Shown: one piece after another, positions 7,409 through 11,186 of the stretch
Position numbering within the stretch: position 1 is the stretch's first letter
Layout: every line of letters begins with the position of its first letter
Assembly: GCA_045538895.1 (NCBI GenBank)
Contig: JAZQEH010000006.1
Coordinates: forward strand, 1-11,186
Length of the DNA stretch: 11,186 nucleotides
Source: UMGS902 sp045538895
GTDB taxonomy: Bacteria; Bacillota; Clostridia; Oscillospirales; CAG-272
Direction: 5' to 3'
Position numbers and translations under genes: made by a program
Notes under the pieces: model-generated
The model's database searches: none
Seen by the model: the letters and a program-made list of their open reading frames with translations, nothing else
What the model was told of the DNA's origin: nothing

Positions 7409-10400
7409 ATGAAAAAGATTTTACTTGCAATATTCGCACTCCTGATTTGTGCGACATCGCTGTTTTGCATGACCACTGCGGTGTTTGCAGCACCCGGCGA
7501 TGAGGTTGACGAATACATCACAACTGTATACGATACCCCCGAGGAGAAAATCGCAACCATGAATCTTATGCTTGAGATGCATGGCTACAAGCTTTACGTT
7601 CATCCCGTAACTGCGGAAATTGCCGTAGTTCACGATGCAACAGGACAGACACTTTTCTCCAACCCCTTTGATCTTGCAACGTCCAAGGGTACAGATTCCA
7701 CCAAGCAGAAGCTCCTTTCGCAGATTATCGTAAGCTACATTGACAACGGTGTTGCAAAGGAATACAACTCTTATACCGATGCGGTTAAGAACAATCAGGT
7801 AGTAATAGAGCCTATCAAAAACGGTGTGCGTGTTGAGTACACGATCGGCCGTGCAGACTCCAATTACCTCGTTCCCCGTCTTATTGAAAAGAGCAGACTT
7901 GAAACACAGATTCTGAACAAGTTTGATTTGGAAGATCCTTATTCAAACTTCGCACACAAGCAGCTCTCTGCATTCTATGCACTTCAGGATCCTAACGACA
8001 CAACCAAGAGTGAAGCGGTTATCAAGAGAATGCACAGCCTTTATCCTGTAACCAAAACAGGCATGGCGGTTTATGCACTTACCGATACCGTTACCCGTGA
8101 GTTCAGAGTTCTTGAGGGCTATATCAAGGAGTACGCTCCCGACTATTCATACGATGAGATGGAGTATGACCATACTCTGACTCAGTATGTTGATGAAACC
8201 CTCAGCACACCCGTATTCCGTCTTGCTATTGAATACACTCTCACAGAGGACGGTCTTGAGGCTACACTTCCTGCAAACGGTATTCGTTTCGACGAAACTC
8301 TCTACAAGCTTGAAAGCATTACAATGCTTCCTTTCATGGGCGCAGGCGACTACAACAACGACGGCTACACATTCGTTCCCGACGGTAGCGGCGCACTTAT
8401 GGACTTTGCAGAGTTCCAGAACAAGAACACCTCTATTGCAGGCACCGTATACGGTATGGACTTCGCATACCAGACTCTTGAAGGCTCAGCTAACCAGGAC
8501 GTTATGCGTATGCCCGTATTCGGTCTCCGTGAAACCGTAGAACGCGGTGTATATGACATGGTAACCGAAACCTACTTCGAGGAGGAACCGGTTAAGGACG
8601 AGGACGGTAACGAAGTTGTTGATGAAGAAACAGGCGAGGTAGTAACCGAGCTTGTTGAAAAGCAGCAGGAAGTTAAAACACAGGTAGACAGCTATACTGA
8701 AAACCGTGGCTTCTTTGCAATCATCAAGGAAGGCGATGCTCTTTCCAAGATTACTGCAAAGCATGAAAATCAGCTTCACAAGTACAATACCGTACAGATT
8801 TCGTTCAATCCCAGACCTAAGGACTCCTATTCTCTCGAATCTCTCTCCGTAGGTGGCTCCAATAAGATTGAGGTTGTTTCCGACCGTAAGTATGTTGGTA
8901 ACTACACTCTCAAGTATTACATGCTCCTTGACGATGAGATGGCAGAGAACGGCGGTGTTGAGGATTATTATGAAACCACATGGGTAGGCATGGCAACCGC
9001 ATACCGCGATTACCTTACCGAAACAGGTGTTCTCACTCCTCTTACCGATGCTGATGTAAATAAGGACATTCCGCTTTACATCGAAACCTTCGGCGCTACA
9101 AAGACAGTAGAAAAGGTACTTTCCGTACCTACAACCGTAAGCAAGTCACTTACATCCTTTGAGGATATCATGACTATGTATGACGAGCTTGCTGCAGCGG
9201 GTGTTACAAATATCGACTTTAAGCTTACAGGCTATTCAAACGGCGGTATGCACTCCACCATTCCTTACAAGCTTAAGTGGGAAAAGACACTTGGCGGTGC
9301 AGACGGCTATACAGCACTTCTCGGCTATGCTGCCGAAAAGGGCTTTGGCGTATATCCCGACTTCGATTTCTCTTATGTAAATATGAGAGATTCGTTCGAC
9401 GGTCTTAAGCTTGACAGAGATATTCTTAAGACTATCGACAACCGTTATTCCAGCCTTCGTGAGTATGACGCATCTCTTCAGGAGTTTGTTTCCTACTTCA
9501 CACTTTGCGTATCCCCCTCTGCATATCAGAACTTCTATGAAAACTTTGCGCCGAGATACAGTACCTACGGCAATACAAGTATTTCTATTTCCACAATCGG
9601 TAGTGCGCTCAACTCCGACTTTGACGAGGATGACCCGTACAACCGTAACGATGCAAAGAACCTTACTGTTGAATTCCTTGAAACTGTTGATGCTGATATG
9701 GAAAACGTTATGAGCGAAAAGGCTAACGTTTATGCATGGAAGTACATTGACAAGATGCTTGGCGTATCACTCCAGAGCAGCCGTTCGCTTTATGCAAATG
9801 CAACTGTTCCTTTCCTTGGAGTAGTTCTTCACGGTTCTGTTGAATTCGCAGGCACTCCCATCAACATGGCGGGCGATATCAAGTATGAAATTCTCCGTGC
9901 TATTGAAAGCGGTGCAGGTCTTTACTTCATTCTTTCATATGATAATACCGAGCTTCTTAAGGAAGACTACTCACTCAGTAAGTACTATTCCGTAAGATAC
10001 GATATCTGGAAAGAAGACCTTATCAAGTACTATACCGAGCTTAACGGTTTGCTTGCAGACCTCCAGACCTCGCTTATCGTAGACCATGAGTTCATCATCG
10101 GTGAGCGTGTTCCTTCTCTGGCAGAGGCAGCAGCAGACGAGCAGGCTGCAGGTGAGCAGGCACTTATTGATGCAGCTAATGCTGATAAGGAAGCAACCAA
10201 GGCTACACTTGCTGAGCTTCGTGCACAGTATGAGGCAGGCCTTATCCCCGCAGGTCAGGAAATTGACATAAGCGGTTATGTTGCTCCTGAAAAGGATGTT
10301 GAAGAAGAAACCGACGAGTATGAATACACCAAGTACACATCCGACAACAATCAGATCGTGCTTGTTACATACGATAACGGTACATCCTTTATTCTCAACT

Positions 10401-10480
10401 ATAACGATTTTGCAATCACCACTACCGTAAACGGCACAGATTATACTGTTGACGGCTACGGCTATGCGGTAATTAAGTAA
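7409..10480 (+). CDS. Secreted DUF5696 protein, candidate glycoside hydrolase-like enzyme
   Basis: 1023 residues. The signal peptide (1-27) ends in VFA before APG; there is no lipobox, sortase motif or C-terminal membrane helix, so the protein is probably released or held non-covalently. A beta-rich N-terminal half contains GYTFVPDGSGAL (319-330), which I recall as typical of DUF5696. Residues about 554-850 alternate strands and helices like a TIM barrel: IPLYIETFG, NIDFKLTGYSNGG, FGVYPDFDFSY, SISISTIGS, PFLGVVLHGSVEF. Acidic residues at likely strand ends (D650, D652, D737-D742) are candidate catalytic groups. Two low-complexity insertions stand out: an acidic one (about 388-428) and an Ala/Glu-rich one (about 903-947). 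The conserved-looking tail IVLVTYDNGTSFILNYN follows. AAAGGAG (7391-7397) is the ribosome binding site, 19 nt after the previous gene. The operon context supports glycan processing, but enzyme activity is inference. Confidence 0.8.
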   Translation: MKKILLAIFALLICATSLFCMTTAVFAAPGDEVDEYITTVYDTPEEKIATMNLMLEMHGYKLYVHPVTAEIAVVHDATGQTLFSNPFDLATSKGTDSTKQKLLSQIIVSYIDNGVAKEYNSYTDAVKNNQVVIEPIKNGVRVEYTIGRADSNYLVPRLIEKSRLETQILNKFDLEDPYSNFAHKQLSAFYALQDPNDTTKSEAVIKRMHSLYPVTKTGMAVYALTDTVTREFRVLEGYIKEYAPDYSYDEMEYDHTLTQYVDETLSTPVFRLAIEYTLTEDGLEATLPANGIRFDETLYKLESITMLPFMGAGDYNNDGYTFVPDGSGALMDFAEFQNKNTSIAGTVYGMDFAYQTLEGSANQDVMRMPVFGLRETVERGVYDMVTETYFEEEPVKDEDGNEVVDEETGEVVTELVEKQQEVKTQVDSYTENRGFFAIIKEGDALSKITAKHENQLHKYNTVQISFNPRPKDSYSLESLSVGGSNKIEVVSDRKYVGNYTLKYYMLLDDEMAENGGVEDYYETTWVGMATAYRDYLTETGVLTPLTDADVNKDIPLYIETFGATKTVEKVLSVPTTVSKSLTSFEDIMTMYDELAAAGVTNIDFKLTGYSNGGMHSTIPYKLKWEKTLGGADGYTALLGYAAEKGFGVYPDFDFSYVNMRDSFDGLKLDRDILKTIDNRYSSLREYDASLQEFVSYFTLCVSPSAYQNFYENFAPRYSTYGNTSISISTIGSALNSDFDEDDPYNRNDAKNLTVEFLETVDADMENVMSEKANVYAWKYIDKMLGVSLQSSRSLYANATVPFLGVVLHGSVEFAGTPINMAGDIKYEILRAIESGAGLYFILSYDNTELLKEDYSLSKYYSVRYDIWKEDLIKYYTELNGLLADLQTSLIVDHEFIIGERVPSLAEAAADEQAAGEQALIDAANADKEATKATLAELRAQYEAGLIPAGQEIDISGYVAPEKDVEEETDEYEYTKYTSDNNQIVLVTYDNGTSFILNYNDFAITTTVNGTDYTVDGYGYAVIK

Positions 10481-10494
10481 GGAGGGAAGAATAG

Positions 10495-11186
10495 ATGAAT
10501 AATACTAAAACAGCAAGCGTCTCTTCTCCCGCTCCGAGAAAAAGACGTGCGGCTTCGCTTGACAAGCGTAAAGCGAGAGCAGGTTGGGTGTTCGTTGCAC
10601 CTTTCGTTATCGGATTTATTCTGATTTATTTGCCCATTATTGTTGACTCGATTAAGTTCAGCTTTAACGAGATTTCAACAATTATTAACCCCCTTGGCGG
10701 CAGCGGCGGCTACTCACTTGAATTTGTTGGCTTTGCAAACTATCAAAAAGCACTTTTCGAGGATGCCGACTACGTAAAGACGTTGATTTCGGGTATTGAG
10801 CAGCTTATACTTGAGGTTCCCTCAATCGTTGTATTTTCGCTCTTTATCGCTGTACTCCTCAATGATAAGATTGCAGGCCGTGCAGCATTCCGTGCAATCC
10901 TTTTCGTTCCCGTTATTCTTTCAACCGGTCTTATTGAAGCGATTGATGCGTCCAATAACCTCATGGAGTTCATGGATACATCCGACAGTATTGATACCGG
11001 TACAGGTCAGAGTGCTGCGGCACAGCTTTCTGCAGCTATTGACCTTGAGGCACTGTTTGCCAACATGAAGGTTGGTACAGGACTTGTAGAATACGTAGCC
11101 AATGCGGTTGACAGTATCTCTGATATTGTAAACCGTTCCGGTGTACAGATCCTTATCTTCCTTGCAGGTCTTCAGTCTATTTCTCC
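10495..11186 (+). CDS. Second MalF/UgpA-type permease, 3' end outside the window
   Basis: The frame stays open from the ATG at 10495 to the window edge (230 codons plus 2 nt), with GGAGG at 10481-10485, 9 nt before the start and 14 nt after the previous stop. The N-terminus is basic (RKRRAASLDKRKARAG), then come membrane segments at about 30-52 (WVFVAPFVIGFILIYLPIIV), 100-123 and 130-150. FVGFANYQKAL at 77-87 is the usual permease motif after the first segment. The loop between segments 3 and 4 (about 150-215) is some 35 residues longer than in the first permease. The end, IFLAGLQSIS, is the lead-in to the EAA loop, which should lie just beyond the edge. It begins a probable second transporter. 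Confidence 0.87.
   Translation, partial: MNNTKTASVSSPAPRKRRAASLDKRKARAGWVFVAPFVIGFILIYLPIIVDSIKFSFNEISTIINPLGGSGGYSLEFVGFANYQKALFEDADYVKTLISGIEQLILEVPSIVVFSLFIAVLLNDKIAGRAAFRAILFVPVILSTGLIEAIDASNNLMEFMDTSDSIDTGTGQSAAAQLSAAIDLEALFANMKVGTGLVEYVANAVDSISDIVNRSGVQILIFLAGLQSIS

Noticed and set aside
6982..7560. 192-codon minus-strand frame spanning two genes
   Set aside because: It crosses the boundary between two well-supported plus-strand genes and its protein shows no family features.
1..11186. CRISPR arrays, insertion sequences, phage genes, tRNA or rRNA genes
   Set aside because: No regularly spaced repeats, transposase or integrase motifs, or conserved RNA features are visible.

Overview
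The window holds five consecutive plus-strand genes that read as one carbohydrate-uptake operon, preceded by an AT-rich intergenic region. It most likely comes from an anaerobic clostridial Firmicute (Oscillospiraceae/Ruminococcaceae-like, possibly a gut or rumen member). The reasons are strong AGGAGG-type ribosome binding sites before most genes, Gram-positive signal peptides, a CUT1-type transporter without its own ATPase, moderate GC in the genes against a very AT-rich upstream region, and protein families typical of that group. The lineage is an inference from style, not from a marker gene.

Layout. Positions 1-364 hold a perfect inverted repeat at the left edge, a strong extended -10 sigma-A type promoter (160-188) and a leader of about 170 nt with a stable hairpin. 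Then come: a 988-residue secreted solute-binding protein with two carbohydrate-binding-like beta domains in front of the binding lobe (365-3331); a MalF/UgpA-type permease (3384-4331); a MalG/UgpE-type permease (4333-5205); a membrane protein joining a six-bladed NHL propeller, a TPR region and a Yip1 membrane domain (5218-7389); a secreted 1023-residue DUF5696 protein with a probable TIM-barrel core (7409-10480); and the first 230 codons of another MalF/UgpA-type permease, cut by the window end (10495-11186). Gaps are 1 to 52 nt, and I see no terminator between genes.

Proposed joint role (inference). A polysaccharide or oligosaccharide is bound at the cell surface by the solute-binding protein, processed by the DUF5696 protein acting as a glycosidase-like enzyme, and imported through the permease pair. 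The NHL-TPR-Yip1 protein would be a membrane-anchored scaffold or sensor outside the cell. The two uncharacterised genes lie between one complete permease pair and the start of what is probably a second transporter, so the locus may encode a two-transporter system. No ATPase, transcription factor or recognised glycoside hydrolase is visible in the window, and the substrate cannot be read from the sequence. The NHL-TPR-Yip1/DUF5696 pair is the least understood part.
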